Below the pieces are notes generated by a model, which was not told the DNA's origin, did not search any database, and saw nothing but the letters and a program-made list of their open reading frames with translations. A DNA stretch of 64,000 nt, taken from Afipia sp. 1NLS2 (lineage in GTDB: Bacteria > Pseudomonadota > Alphaproteobacteria > Rhizobiales > Xanthobacteraceae). A program made the translations under genes and the position numbers. Location of the stretch: NCBI RefSeq assembly GCF_000178995.1, contig NZ_ADVZ01000001.1, positions 964,001-1,028,000 of the forward strand, read 5' to 3'. Shown piece by piece: positions 38,426 through 47,162 of this stretch; position 1 is the first letter of the stretch, and each line of letters begins with the position of its first letter.

Positions 38426-39253
38426 ATGAATTACGTTGACGCTACCCAGGCTGCCGCGCGCAAGACCGGCCAGATCAAGCTGCACGGCCCGGCTGGCTTT
38501 GCCGGAATGCGAAAGGCCGGTGCGCTGACCGCCCAATGCCTCGACGAGCTGGTGCCGATCGTGCGGCCGGGCATCTTCACCTCGCAGATCGATGAATTCG
38601 TCCGCAAGTTCGCGATCGCGCATGACGCCATTCCCGCGACGCTGATGTATCGCGGCTACCGCCACTCGACCTGCACCTCGATCAACCATGTGGTCTGCCA
38701 TGGCATCCCCGGCGACCGCCAGTTGAAGGAAGGCGACATCGTCAACGTCGACGTCACCCTGATCGTCGACGGCTGGTACGGCGATTCCAGCCGCATGTAC
38801 ACGGCGGGGGCGATCTCACGGCGCGCCGAGCGGCTGATCGACGTGACCTATGAGGCGATGATGCGCGGCATCGCCGCCGTCAAGCCGGGCGCCACCACCG
38901 GCGACATCGGCCATGCGATCCAGAGCTTCGTCGAGCCGCAGCAGATGAGCGTGGTCCGCGATTTCTGCGGCCATGGCCTCGGCCGGCTGTTTCACGACGA
39001 GCCGAACATCATCCATATCGGCAAGCCTGGAGAAGGCGTGGCGCTGCGCCCCGGCATGATCTTCACCATCGAGCCGATGATCAATCTCGGCAAGCCGCAC
39101 GTGAAAATTCTCTCCGACGGCTGGACCGCGGTGACGCGGGACCGCTCGCTGTCGGCGCAGTTCGAGCATTCCGTCGGCGTGACGCAGGACGGCGTCGAGA
39201 TTTTCACGCTCTCCCCCGGCAAGCTCGACAAGCCTCCCTACAACGCGGCCTGA
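38426..39253 (+). CDS. map: Methionine aminopeptidase, type I
   Basis: A 275-residue enzyme that removes the N-terminal Met from new proteins. Metal and substrate residues are visible in NHVVCHGIPGDRQL (His), NVDVTLIVDGWYGDSSRMY (two Asp), GHGLGRLFHDEPNI (His) and FTIEPM (Glu), with the final Glu in SAQFEHSVGV. Length is normal. radC follows 86 bases downstream, the usual order in Rhizobiales. Confidence 0.96.
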   Translation: MNYVDATQAAARKTGQIKLHGPAGFAGMRKAGALTAQCLDELVPIVRPGIFTSQIDEFVRKFAIAHDAIPATLMYRGYRHSTCTSINHVVCHGIPGDRQLKEGDIVNVDVTLIVDGWYGDSSRMYTAGAISRRAERLIDVTYEAMMRGIAAVKPGATTGDIGHAIQSFVEPQQMSVVRDFCGHGLGRLFHDEPNIIHIGKPGEGVALRPGMIFTIEPMINLGKPHVKILSDGWTAVTRDRSLSAQFEHSVGVTQDGVEIFTLSPGKLDKPPYNAA

Positions 39254-39339
39254 TTTCGTAGCGGACGCGCCGCAATTGCTTCTTGCAAAAGATGGCAGGC
39301 ACGGCATGGTGGCCACAGTCAGTTCGCGACCGTGCCCCC

Positions 39340-39957
39340 ATGTCTGAAAACGCTGACGATCCGTCAGACCAGTCCGGCTTCTCCGAAGCGCCGCATTATC
39401 ACGGCCATCGGGAGCGATTGCGGGACCGCTTTCGCGATGCAGGCCCCGATGCCCTCAGCGATTATGAGCTGCTGGAAATGGTGCTGTTTCGCGCGCTGCC
39501 GCGGCGCGACGTCAAGCCGTTGGCGAAAACGCTGATCGCGAGGTTCGGCTCATTCGCCGAGGTGGTCCATGCGCCGGAAGCGCGGCTGCGCGAAATCAAC
39601 GGACTGGGCGATGCCGCCGTGACCGAGATGAAGCTGATCGCGGCAACCGCAAGCCGCGTCGCCAAGGGGCAGGTCAAGCAGCCTACCATGCTGTCGTCAT
39701 GGTCGAACGTGATCGACTATTGCCGCACCGCCATGGCGTTTGCCGACAAGGAGCAATTCCGGATCCTGTTTCTCGACAAGCGCAACCAGTTGATCGCTGA
39801 CGAACTGCAGCAGGTTGGCACCGTGGATCACACGCCGGTCTACCCCCGCGAAGTGGTCAAGCGCGCGCTGGAATTGTCGGCAACCGCGATCATCCTGGTC
39901 CACAACCATCCCACTCCAACCATTTTGATCACGTTCGATCACGCTGCTTCCTATTGA
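39340..39957 (+). pseudogene. radC: radC, cut by the mobile element inside its JAMM motif
   Basis: The first about 190 codons are a good RadC: the helix-hairpin-helix part ([32 protein letters not shown]) and the JAB/MPN domain up to ILVHNHP. The expected continuation SGDPTPSxxD, which completes the HxH-x7-S-x2-D metal site, is replaced from codon 39913 by [14 protein letters not shown] and a stop at 39955. About 40 residues are missing. The junction coincides with the start of integrase-bearing DNA, so the 3' end was displaced by integration. The product may still be made but lacks the metal site. Start at 39340 is the family start. Confidence 0.88.
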
Positions 39958-40006
39958 ATCACTTGAATTTTCTGGCTTGTCGTAGAGCCGGACGTTATGG
40001 CATATT

Positions 40007-40080
40007 GGGGTCGGTTTTGAGGGGGATCAGTCGCCCTTTTGACCCCAGTCGCCGACCCCTACTACCCGTCTGGCGACCCC
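40007..40080. repeat. Inverted and direct repeats at the element's left end
   Basis: GGGGTCGG (40007-40014) and CCGACCCC (40052-40059) form a perfect 8-base inverted repeat. CAGTCGCC occurs directly repeated at 40028-40035 and 40046-40053, and CGACCCC again at 40074-40080. The cluster lies between the radC junction and the integrase ATG, where integrase arm-type or excisionase sites usually occur, but it may also fold as the integrase leader. Confidence 0.5.
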
Positions 40081-40105
40081 ACTTGAGAGCCGATGGGAGA
40101 GCCCA

Positions 40106-41404
40106 GTGCCAAGCCTTACCGATGGAGAGATACGCCGCGCTCTGAAACAGGTGGAGCAGACCGGCAAGCAGCTAAGCCTGATCGATGGCGAGGGGCACGG
40201 CACCGGCCGTCTGGTCCTGGTCATGAAGCCGATGCCCACGCGCGTCACGGCGGACTGGATGGCACAGCAGTGGCGAGATCAGAAGCGCCTCAAAAAGAAG
40301 CTCGGCTCGTATCCGTCGATGTCGCTCAGCAAGGCGCGCGAAGTTTTCGGCCGCGATTTCGCCGACATGATTCAGAAGGGTCGGAGCATCAAGATCGCCG
40401 GCGACACACGCCCCGGCACCGTGGCCGATCTTTTCGAAGCCTATGTCGCTCACCTAAAGGCGTCGGATAAGTCGTCCTGGAAGGAAGCGGAGAAAGGCTT
40501 CAACAAGATCGCCGATACGCTCGGGCGCAACAGGCCCGCTCGGGACATCGAGCCCGACGAAATCACGGATCTCATTCGGCCGATCTATGACCGCGGCAAG
40601 CGCTCGATGGCGGATCACGTCCGCAGCTACATCCGATCCGCGTATAGCTGGGGCCTCAAATCGGAGCACGACTATCGTAGCGCGTCGCAGCGACGCTTCC
40701 GCCTCGCCTACAATCCCGCAGCCGGCATCCCCACGGAACCCAAGAAAGTCGGCACCCGCTGGCTTGATGAAGAAGAGTTCCTGCGCCTGTATCGCTGGCT
40801 GGAATGTCCGGACACGCCGGTTCACCCGCCCTACACGCGGGCCGTCCGCATTCTCATGCTCACGGGGCAGCGCGTCGAGGAGATCGCCCGCCTGCATGTC
40901 GATCAGTGGGACGCGAAGGAACGGATCATCGACTGGTCGAAGACCAAGAACGGCAAGCCGCATGCCATTCCCGTCCCAGAAGTCGCGGCGGAGCTGATCG
41001 GGTCCATCAAGCCCAACGCGCACGGCTGGTTTTTCCCTTCCGCGACCGACCCGACCAAACCCGTCAGCCACGGCACGCTTTACTCGTTCATGTGGCGTCA
41101 GCGCGAGCGCGAGGTGATCCCGGTCGTGACCAACCGCGATCTACGCAGGACCTGGAAAACGCTTGCTGGACAGGCCGGCCTGTCGAAGGAAATTCGCGAC
41201 CGGCTGCAAAACCACACGCTCCAGGACGTCAGCTCGAAGAGCTACGATCGCTGGAACTACATGCCGGAGAAACGGGCCGCGATGAAGAAGTGGGATGCTT
41301 TCGTCCAGGCCATGCTGAACAAGAAGCGTCCCAAGGCGGCCAAAGCAAAGCGCGCGCCGATCACCCATGGCGCCGCTGAAGAAGCGGCTCAGCAAGCGGC
41401 CTGA
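40106..41404 (+). CDS. Tyrosine-type site-specific integrase
   Basis: A 432-residue recombinase. The N-terminal part (about 1-110) is an arm-binding domain of DUF4102 type (KKKLGSYPSMSLSKAREV), residues about 120-200 a SAM-like core-binding domain, and 225-400 the catalytic domain. The catalytic set is Arg in LTGQRVEEIARL, Lys in TKNGKPHAIPV, Arg in NRDLRRTWKT (the position before DLRR, often His, is Arg here), His in LQNHTLQDV and Tyr in SKSYDRW. Located 148 bases right of the radC stop, it is the enzyme expected to have inserted the element. GGAGAGCCC precedes the ATG. Confidence 0.9.
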   Translation: MPSLTDGEIRRALKQVEQTGKQLSLIDGEGHGTGRLVLVMKPMPTRVTADWMAQQWRDQKRLKKKLGSYPSMSLSKAREVFGRDFADMIQKGRSIKIAGDTRPGTVADLFEAYVAHLKASDKSSWKEAEKGFNKIADTLGRNRPARDIEPDEITDLIRPIYDRGKRSMADHVRSYIRSAYSWGLKSEHDYRSASQRRFRLAYNPAAGIPTEPKKVGTRWLDEEEFLRLYRWLECPDTPVHPPYTRAVRILMLTGQRVEEIARLHVDQWDAKERIIDWSKTKNGKPHAIPVPEVAAELIGSIKPNAHGWFFPSATDPTKPVSHGTLYSFMWRQREREVIPVVTNRDLRRTWKTLAGQAGLSKEIRDRLQNHTLQDVSSKSYDRWNYMPEKRAAMKKWDAFVQAMLNKKRPKAAKAKRAPITHGAAEEAAQQAA

Positions 41405-41406
41405 CA

Positions 41407-42771
41407 GTGACCAGCAGACGTTCCCGAAAAGCGCCCGCCAAGAAAGGCGATCCCCGTCGGCCGAGGACGGTGGCCGACGCTCCTTCTCCGGACGCGCAGG
41501 GTTACGTCACGCTGGTCGCCGAGCTGAAGCGGCGCATCACTGATGCCCGGCTTCGCGCGGCCCTGTCGGTCAACCGCGAGCTTGTGCTTCTCTACTGGGG
41601 GATCGGCAGAGACATCCTTTCCCGTCAGGAAAGCGAGGGCTGGGGCGCCAAGGTCATCGACCGGCTTGCGGTCGACCTCGGGCGCGCCTTTCCAGAGATG
41701 ACCGGCCTGTCCGCCCGAAACCTCAAATATATGCGTGCGTTCGCAGAGGCGTGGCCAGATCTCGAATTTGTGCAACAGGTTGTTGCACTATTGCCCTGGG
41801 GCCATAACGTCCGCCTGCTTGACGCCGTGAAGGCGGCCCCGGAGCGGACATGGTACGCGCGCCAAGCTATCGAAAACGGTTGGAGTCGGAACGTCCTCGT
41901 TCATCAGATCGAGAGCGGCCTGTTCACCCGTCAGGGGGGCGCTCTCACGAATTTCACCAGGACGCTACCGGCTGGGCAGTCCGAACTCGCGCAGCAGATT
42001 CTCAAAGACCCCTACAGCTTCGATTTCCTGTCGCTCGGACCCGAAATGCTGGAGCGGGATCTTGAGCGAGGGCTGATCGAACATCTGCGCGCGCTGATCC
42101 TCGAGCTCGGCAAGGGATTCGCGTTCGTCGGCAGCCAATATCATCTCGAAGTCGCCGGTCAGGACTACTACCTCGATCTTCTCTTTTATCACCTGCGGCT
42201 GCGCTGCTTCGTCGTCATCGAACTTAAGATCGACGACTTCAAACCCGAATTCGCCGGGAAGATGAATTTCTATCTCTCGGCCGTCGACGACCAGCTACGG
42301 CACAAGGACGACCAGCCGACCATCGGAATTATCCTCTGCAAGGGCCGCAACGAGGTGGTGGTCGAATACTCGCTCCGCGACACCGCTAAGCCGATGGGTG
42401 TCGCCCAATACAAAGTCTCGCCCTCGCTCCCCTCCCGACTCCAGAGGGACCTTCCGACGATCGAGGAGCTCGGACGGGAGTTTCCCTTGATGTCCGTGGT
42501 CAAGCTGCGCATCGAGATCGAGCGCGCGCTTCGAGACTACGCTGCCGCCAACGGCTTCGCGCCGACCCGGCCAACCGGGATCGGCCCCATGTTGCAGGAT
42601 CTCCAGCGGCGCGGCCTTGCGCCGCCGAGCGCCCGCGCGTTCATAGAGGCGCTGCGCGTGATGAACGAAGCTTCTCACGGCGTCGCAGTCGACCCGGACG
42701 CGACTGAACATGCCGTCTCCGTCGGCACGGCGTTTCTCGCGGAGCTAACTGACCAGCGTCGCGATGTTTGA
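41407..42771 (+). CDS. YhcG/DUF1016-type PD-(D/E)XK nuclease with extra C-terminal domain
   Basis: A 454-residue protein. Residues about 35-190 are the DUF1016 N-terminal winged-helix part (LVLLYWGIGRDILSRQ, then FPEMTGLSARNLKYMRAFAEAWPD). Residues about 195-335 are the nuclease: DYYLDLLFYHLRLRCFVVIELKIDDFKPEFAGKMNFYLS with Asp, Glu and Lys of the PD-(D/E)XK core. Beyond YhcG proper (about 340-375 residues) it has an added C-terminal helical region of some 90 residues (IEIERALRDYAAANGF, NEASHGVAVD), which looks like a DUF4145-type HEPN-related domain. The start is GTG, 2 bases after the integrase stop. Such proteins are common on mobile and defence islands; whether this one attacks foreign DNA is unknown. 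Confidence 0.85.
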   Translation: MTSRRSRKAPAKKGDPRRPRTVADAPSPDAQGYVTLVAELKRRITDARLRAALSVNRELVLLYWGIGRDILSRQESEGWGAKVIDRLAVDLGRAFPEMTGLSARNLKYMRAFAEAWPDLEFVQQVVALLPWGHNVRLLDAVKAAPERTWYARQAIENGWSRNVLVHQIESGLFTRQGGALTNFTRTLPAGQSELAQQILKDPYSFDFLSLGPEMLERDLERGLIEHLRALILELGKGFAFVGSQYHLEVAGQDYYLDLLFYHLRLRCFVVIELKIDDFKPEFAGKMNFYLSAVDDQLRHKDDQPTIGIILCKGRNEVVVEYSLRDTAKPMGVAQYKVSPSLPSRLQRDLPTIEELGREFPLMSVVKLRIEIERALRDYAAANGFAPTRPTGIGPMLQDLQRRGLAPPSARAFIEALRVMNEASHGVAVDPDATEHAVSVGTAFLAELTDQRRDV

Positions 42772-43393
42772 TCCGGAGCGCTCGCCGATCTCCTTTGATT
42801 GGCCCGATCGGACCGCGGTTCCGCTGATCGTCCCTTGGCCGACCAGGGGCGACATCGGCGGCATGCTCGAATTCCGCGAGACCTCGGAATGGTTGGCGTT
42901 TCTGCGTCAGCGTGATCTTCATCCCGCCGTGCCGCTCATTGTGGCGGCCAAATATCAGCGCGCCCAGAAGCTCTACGCGCTCGCTTGGCTGGAGTTCGAC
43001 CTCATCAAGGCCGGCGAACTCGTGGCGCTCACCGCGCTCGAGCTGGCGCTGCGCGACCGATATGGCGCCTGCGCGCCAAAACGCGGCCGGCAATCGCCAA
43101 CACTGGAAGGTCTGCTGCGCTATTTGGTCGAAGGCGACGGCCTCACCGATGGCGCTTTGTCCTTCGTGCGCCAGTACGGTGGTTCGGTCCTTCTGCAGCT
43201 GTATGAGACCGATGCCGCGCGCGCGGCGCGCCAGGCAACGCAATCACCTCCGCAGACCACTCTGGCGGCTATCCGCAATAGCTTGGCCCATGGCGATCCA
43301 TTCGACGGCCTTCCCTGGAGCGGCCTTCTCGAATTGGTGCGAGACCTTATTCATTATGCCTATCGAGACATGATCTCCGAGATGACAACATAA
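42764..43393 (+). CDS. Hypothetical protein with HEPN-like RNSLAH motif
   Basis: A 209-residue protein I cannot assign by family. It is mainly helical. AAIRNSLAHGDPFDGLPWSG near the C-terminus contains R171-x4-H176, the arrangement of catalytic HEPN ribonuclease domains, set between predicted helices (ALELALRDRYG before, LLELVRDLIHYAYRDMI after). Its ATG overlaps the nuclease gene by 8 bases, so the two are translationally coupled and probably act together. A role as RNase toxin or defence effector is inference; the motif can also occur by chance. Confidence 0.65.
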   Translation: MFDPERSPISFDWPDRTAVPLIVPWPTRGDIGGMLEFRETSEWLAFLRQRDLHPAVPLIVAAKYQRAQKLYALAWLEFDLIKAGELVALTALELALRDRYGACAPKRGRQSPTLEGLLRYLVEGDGLTDGALSFVRQYGGSVLLQLYETDAARAARQATQSPPQTTLAAIRNSLAHGDPFDGLPWSGLLELVRDLIHYAYRDMISEMTT

Positions 43394-43450
43394 TCGGCGG
43401 GCAAAAAAGCATAGCGTCGACCACGACGATCCACAGCGAAGTAGACCTAA

Positions 43451-44266
43451 ATGCGCACCATGCCCTTCACACGGCCCACATTGATCGCCGCGGTCGAGCT
43501 CCTCGAAGGGCATAGCCAAGGTCGCTTCAACCAGATGGTGCTGCGACTTGGGTTGGAAGACGACATCCCATCCAGCACGGGCTTGAGCGTCACCAAGAAG
43601 TGCGACCTCCTCGGCAGGATCGTTGTTCAAAGGCCGGCAGCGGTTCTTGAAACGACCGAGGGGAGCATGACGCTTGCCGAGGCCGTTGTGCGGGAGGCCC
43701 TGCAGCTCGCGCATAGCGAACCCACGCTCCCCATCCAGACCGCGTTCGCACGCGGGCTCGCACGCGACGGCTATGTTTTGTCATGGGACGACTACGGGCG
43801 GAATCCTACGCTACGCGCCGCTTTGCCCGACGAACTGAACCTGCCCGTTACCGACGATGAAGTTCATCAACTCCTCAAAGGCTTCCGGTTCGAAACTCCG
43901 CTGGGTCACCTGGGTCAAGCAATCGAGGCGCACACTCGTGGCGACTGGGCCGCTGCAAACAGTCAGCTTCGAACCTTCATGGAAAGTCTATTCGACGACA
44001 TCGCTCGCAACGTTCGCCCCGCGGAGGCCGCCCAGCGTCCAACGGTGGAGAACCGCCGGGCCCTGCTCGCCGAGATCGGTTTTCTGGCTATCGACCGAAA
44101 CGAGTGGACCCAGGACGGCAAGAACTACATCAACGGCGTGTTCAAGATGCTCCACACAGAGGGCTCGCATCCCGGGCTCTCCGACGAAGATCACAGCACG
44201 TTTCGGCTGCACTTGGTCCTCATCACGGCACGGACGTTCCTGCGCCGGCTCCAATTCGGACGGTGA
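43451..44266 (+). CDS. Abortive-infection-like protein
   Basis: A 271-residue protein. The C-terminal part (FMESLFDDIA, then GVFKMLHTEGSHPGLSDEDHSTFRLHLVLITARTFLRRL) resembles the C-terminal domain of abortive-infection family proteins of AbiJ/HEPN type. Residues 1-85 look like a small helical adaptor domain (LEGHSQGRFNQMVLRLGL, GLSVTKKCDLLGRI), the sort of N-terminal module often fused to such effectors. It lies 57 bases after the HEPN-like gene on the same strand. Phage defence by cell shut-down is suggested by family resemblance only. Confidence 0.6.
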   Translation: MRTMPFTRPTLIAAVELLEGHSQGRFNQMVLRLGLEDDIPSSTGLSVTKKCDLLGRIVVQRPAAVLETTEGSMTLAEAVVREALQLAHSEPTLPIQTAFARGLARDGYVLSWDDYGRNPTLRAALPDELNLPVTDDEVHQLLKGFRFETPLGHLGQAIEAHTRGDWAAANSQLRTFMESLFDDIARNVRPAEAAQRPTVENRRALLAEIGFLAIDRNEWTQDGKNYINGVFKMLHTEGSHPGLSDEDHSTFRLHLVLITARTFLRRLQFGR

Positions 44267-44273
44267 GCTGCAC

Positions 44274-45023
44274 ATGCCAGTGAATCTTTCAGAGTTTGAC
44301 GATCGGTTCCTGGCATCGTTTGTCCTGGGCTCGCCAGACTACGACGCGCAACTCTACGCCATCCGCGGTTTGCTGCGCCTGCATGGCCAAGCCGACGAGG
44401 CGCTGTCGAACGAGATCAAGGCAATCGAAGCCTTCGCCAAGCAGGCCTCCGGCAGCGCGAACGAACGCGCTGTCGATGATTGGGTCGATCATCTGCACCA
44501 GTCGGTGTTCCAGGATGCCGCGCACAGCATGGCGGCGGTCGGCATGCTGGCGCCATTCGTAGAGTCGCTATTCAAGCAAGCGTTCCCCGGCATCCGCGAT
44601 CTTTTGGACCGCAATGGCCGAGCCCCCGCCGCCCATGCGCGATGGACGATGCCAAAAGACAAGCAGTGGGATTGCCGCCGCGCATCCCCGAATCGGCCGC
44701 ACCTGGTCGACGGTATTGTAGAATTGGCGAAAGCGACCGGACTCGCCGCTGATCTGCCAGCCGATCTTCACAAGACGCTGGCCGCGCTCTTCGGCTACCG
44801 CAACAAGATGTTCCACCTGGGCTTTGAGTGGCCCGATACCGAGCGGAACGCCTTCGAGCGTAGAATTGCAGCGGATGGCTGGCCGCAGGACTGGTTCGCT
44901 CAGGCAACCAGCGACGGCAAACCGTGGGTCTTCTATCTTAGCGACACATTCGTGCAGCACTGCCTGACGATGCTCGACCAGATTTTTGCCGGCCTCGGAT
45001 CGTTCGTTCGACGAAACGATTAA
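44274..45023 (+). CDS. Hypothetical protein with HEPN-like RNKMFH motif
   Basis: A 249-residue protein without assigned family. Near residue 175 it reads AALFGYRNKMFHLGFEWP, giving R176-x4-H181 in a helical context, again like HEPN domains that occur in antitoxin and defence proteins. The start at 44274 follows GGTGAGCTGC and lies 7 bases past the preceding stop, so it belongs to the same transcript. With the gene at 42764 and the possible C-terminal domain of the nuclease at 41407, it makes a third HEPN-like part in this cluster. Confidence 0.6.
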   Translation: MPVNLSEFDDRFLASFVLGSPDYDAQLYAIRGLLRLHGQADEALSNEIKAIEAFAKQASGSANERAVDDWVDHLHQSVFQDAAHSMAAVGMLAPFVESLFKQAFPGIRDLLDRNGRAPAAHARWTMPKDKQWDCRRASPNRPHLVDGIVELAKATGLAADLPADLHKTLAALFGYRNKMFHLGFEWPDTERNAFERRIAADGWPQDWFAQATSDGKPWVFYLSDTFVQHCLTMLDQIFAGLGSFVRRND

Positions 45024-45133
45024 ACGCGAGCGGATTGAGGTGGATAGTGCCAGCCGGCCGGCGGGCTTGTTGCAGCGGACTGGGCACGCCACATTTAACC
45101 GGCGCAGTCCCAACCCGAACTTGACCTATCGCC

Positions 45134-45909
45134 ATGATCGCCCCGCTGACCACGTCCGAACGCGCCTTCGAAGCCTGGTGCCGCGCACAGGGCGTCATCT
45201 ATCGGCGCGTCCGCGAAGCGCGCACCCCAGGCCATAAGCGCCCCGACTATGCCCTCCACCTTCAGCCGTACTGGTGCTTCGTCGAGATCAAGGAACTCGA
45301 CGAAACGCCCGAGGATTCTGCGCCGCTGAGCGAGATTCGGGACGGCGGCGCCGGCTTTCGCTGGGTCGACCCAGGCGCCAGGCTGCGGCGGCCGATCAAG
45401 GCCGCGTCCGCCCAGTTGCAGAAGGCGTCTAAGCGGGGCTTCCCGACCGTCGTCTGCTTCTTCGACAAGACGATCGGTTTTCACCTGGAGCGGGTTCACG
45501 TCCTCCAAGCCATGTTCGCCGCGAGACTCTGCATTTCGAGATCTCAGCTGACCCCGCGCACGAGCCACGCTTCCTGGGGACGCGCTACGGAAGGAAAGCG
45601 GCCTTGACCCGCCAGGACAACACCTCGATCAGCGCGGTCGCGGTGATGCGCCAGCCCTCGGGCTCCGCGTTGGTGATCGACCTTTATCATAATCCGCACG
45701 CTCGTGTGCCGATCCCGCCCATGCTGGCCGCGCCGCTGGTGCGTAAGCAATATCGGGAGGGTCTTGACGATCCCGATCGCGAGGAACCCACCGTCCTCGA
45801 CCTGATGCAAACCTCTGAATGGCAGGAATGGCTCGACGACCCTGAAGGCAAATGTGACCGCGAGATCGAGGCGTGCCTACGCGAGTTCCGAGCCGGACAT
45901 CCCGCGTGA
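45134..45909 (+). pseudogene. PD-(D/E)XK nuclease-like gene with a one-base frameshift
   Basis: The first frame (45134-45607) encodes a small nuclease-like domain: RPDYALHLQPYWCFVEIKEL has PD, then E-x-K at the spacing of PD-(D/E)XK enzymes. At about 45,515-45,525 the reading frame should shift: the other frame continues smoothly with RETLHFEISADPAHEP, LGTRYGRKAALTRQDNTSISAV and YHNPHARVPIPP and ends at 45909. Adding one base in TTCGCCGCGAG restores one protein of about 258 residues. So this is either a real single-base deletion or a sequencing error. The 3' frame's stop overlaps the protease gene start (GTGA), showing the intact form was coupled to it. Confidence 0.72.
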
Positions 45910-46775
45910 CCGCGGTAGGGAGGCATCTCGAAGAACCCGTCGCCAACGGGGCGTCCCTCAGCCAGCCGTCGCGGGCCGAGGCGATCCTGTTGATGCGCGG
46001 CGGCCTCGCCGAGGCGATGCGGAATATCGCCGCCAACTACGTCATGCCAATCTGTTGGATCACCGCGCATGATCGCAAACCTTTGATTCTCGACAATGGG
46101 TCCGCCTTTCTCCTCGATTGCGGCGCCGGTCCGTTTCTGGTCACGGCCAACCATGTCTATCAGGGCTTCCTTGCGGCGAAGAACGAGCATCCCGACGCTG
46201 TCTGTATGGTCGGCGATGTCCGCTTCGACTTGGCGGACCGCCACATCGCCTCTGATTCCGCCTACGACGTTGCGACGTTCCGCGTCGCCCATGACGAAAT
46301 CGGCAAGCTTGCCAACTACGCCAACGGTAAGATCATCCTGATGGGCAGTCAGGCATCGTGGCCGCCCGCGCCGCCGGCGATCGACCACGGCGTCTTCTTC
46401 GTAGGCTTTCCCGGTGATGGCCGGGAAATGCGCCCTTACCGGGGCAACTCGCTCGTCGAGATCGACTGGGTCGGTTACACCGCTCTCGCCGTGGCGAGCG
46501 GGGTCAGCGCCACCGACATCACGCTTGTGTTCGACCATGAGCATGACTTCGACGTCGGGCTGCGCCCCCGCATCCCCAGCGACTGGGCGCTTGGCGGCTG
46601 CAGCGGCGCGCCGTTGCTGACCTTTGTCGAGCAGCGTGGGATCTTTAGTTGGCGGCTCGGTGGGATCATCTACGAGTCCAGCAGCCTCATTCTCAAAGCC
46701 TCCCGCGCCGATTGCCTGAACCCCGACGGCACGCTCAACCGATATCCCGACCCCATGGCATATCGCGGGCGATAA
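45906..46775 (+). CDS. Trypsin-like serine protease
   Basis: A 289-residue protein with the chymotrypsin-fold triad in order: His83 in GPFLVTANHVYQGF, Asp121 in SAYDVATFRV and Ser233 in LGGCSGAPLLTF. It has no signal peptide, so it should act in the cytoplasm. The start is GTG overlapping the stop of the nuclease-like gene by 4 bases. Cytoplasmic trypsin-like proteases beside nucleases on mobile elements are seen in several anti-phage systems, where one partner is cut or activated; that role here is inference. Confidence 0.78.
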   Translation: MTAVGRHLEEPVANGASLSQPSRAEAILLMRGGLAEAMRNIAANYVMPICWITAHDRKPLILDNGSAFLLDCGAGPFLVTANHVYQGFLAAKNEHPDAVCMVGDVRFDLADRHIASDSAYDVATFRVAHDEIGKLANYANGKIILMGSQASWPPAPPAIDHGVFFVGFPGDGREMRPYRGNSLVEIDWVGYTALAVASGVSATDITLVFDHEHDFDVGLRPRIPSDWALGGCSGAPLLTFVEQRGIFSWRLGGIIYESSSLILKASRADCLNPDGTLNRYPDPMAYRGR

Positions 46776-46813
46776 TCGTCGGGTCGCCCACATCGCCGCG
46801 CAGGAACAGAAGC

Positions 46814-47014
46814 ATGTTGACAGTCACGCTCTCGGCCACCCCCAAAGGCAATGGCTATCAAGCCACCGTCACGTTTCCTGACGGCGTATCGATCAGCTCG
46901 GCGGAGACCTATCCGTCGATCGCGGAGGCCATAACCGCTGCCGCATTGAAGCTGCTCGACATGCCCCATCGTCTTCAAGCGCTCGACCGCGTGGACACGC
47001 CGGTCGCATCGTAA
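46814..47014 (+). CDS. Small hypothetical protein next to the protease
   Basis: A 66-residue protein with predicted strand-strand-helix layout (LTVTLSATPKGNGYQATVTF, then AETYPSIAEAITAAALKLLD), rather like a HicB-type or other small binding fold. It lies 38 bases after the protease gene on the same strand. GAACAGAAGC upstream is a weak ribosome binding site. It could be an inhibitor or substrate of the protease; no family assignment is made. Confidence 0.55.
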   Translation: MLTVTLSATPKGNGYQATVTFPDGVSISSAETYPSIAEAITAAALKLLDMPHRLQALDRVDTPVAS

Positions 47015-47162
47015 GGGGTGAAGCCTCGCGAAGCAGGACTGTGGTGTGGAGGCAATGCGAACTCGCTGGCGTTCTAGGCGGCGCGGCGCCATCGATCGAC
47101 GCATATCGCGGGGCTGTCGATGAAAGGCGGGATTGCGCCGATACGAGAATACGGAAGTCTGG

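Noticed and set aside
39958-40105. tRNA gene as the integration site of the element
   Set aside because: No tRNA-like sequence at the junction; radC homology breaks exactly there instead.
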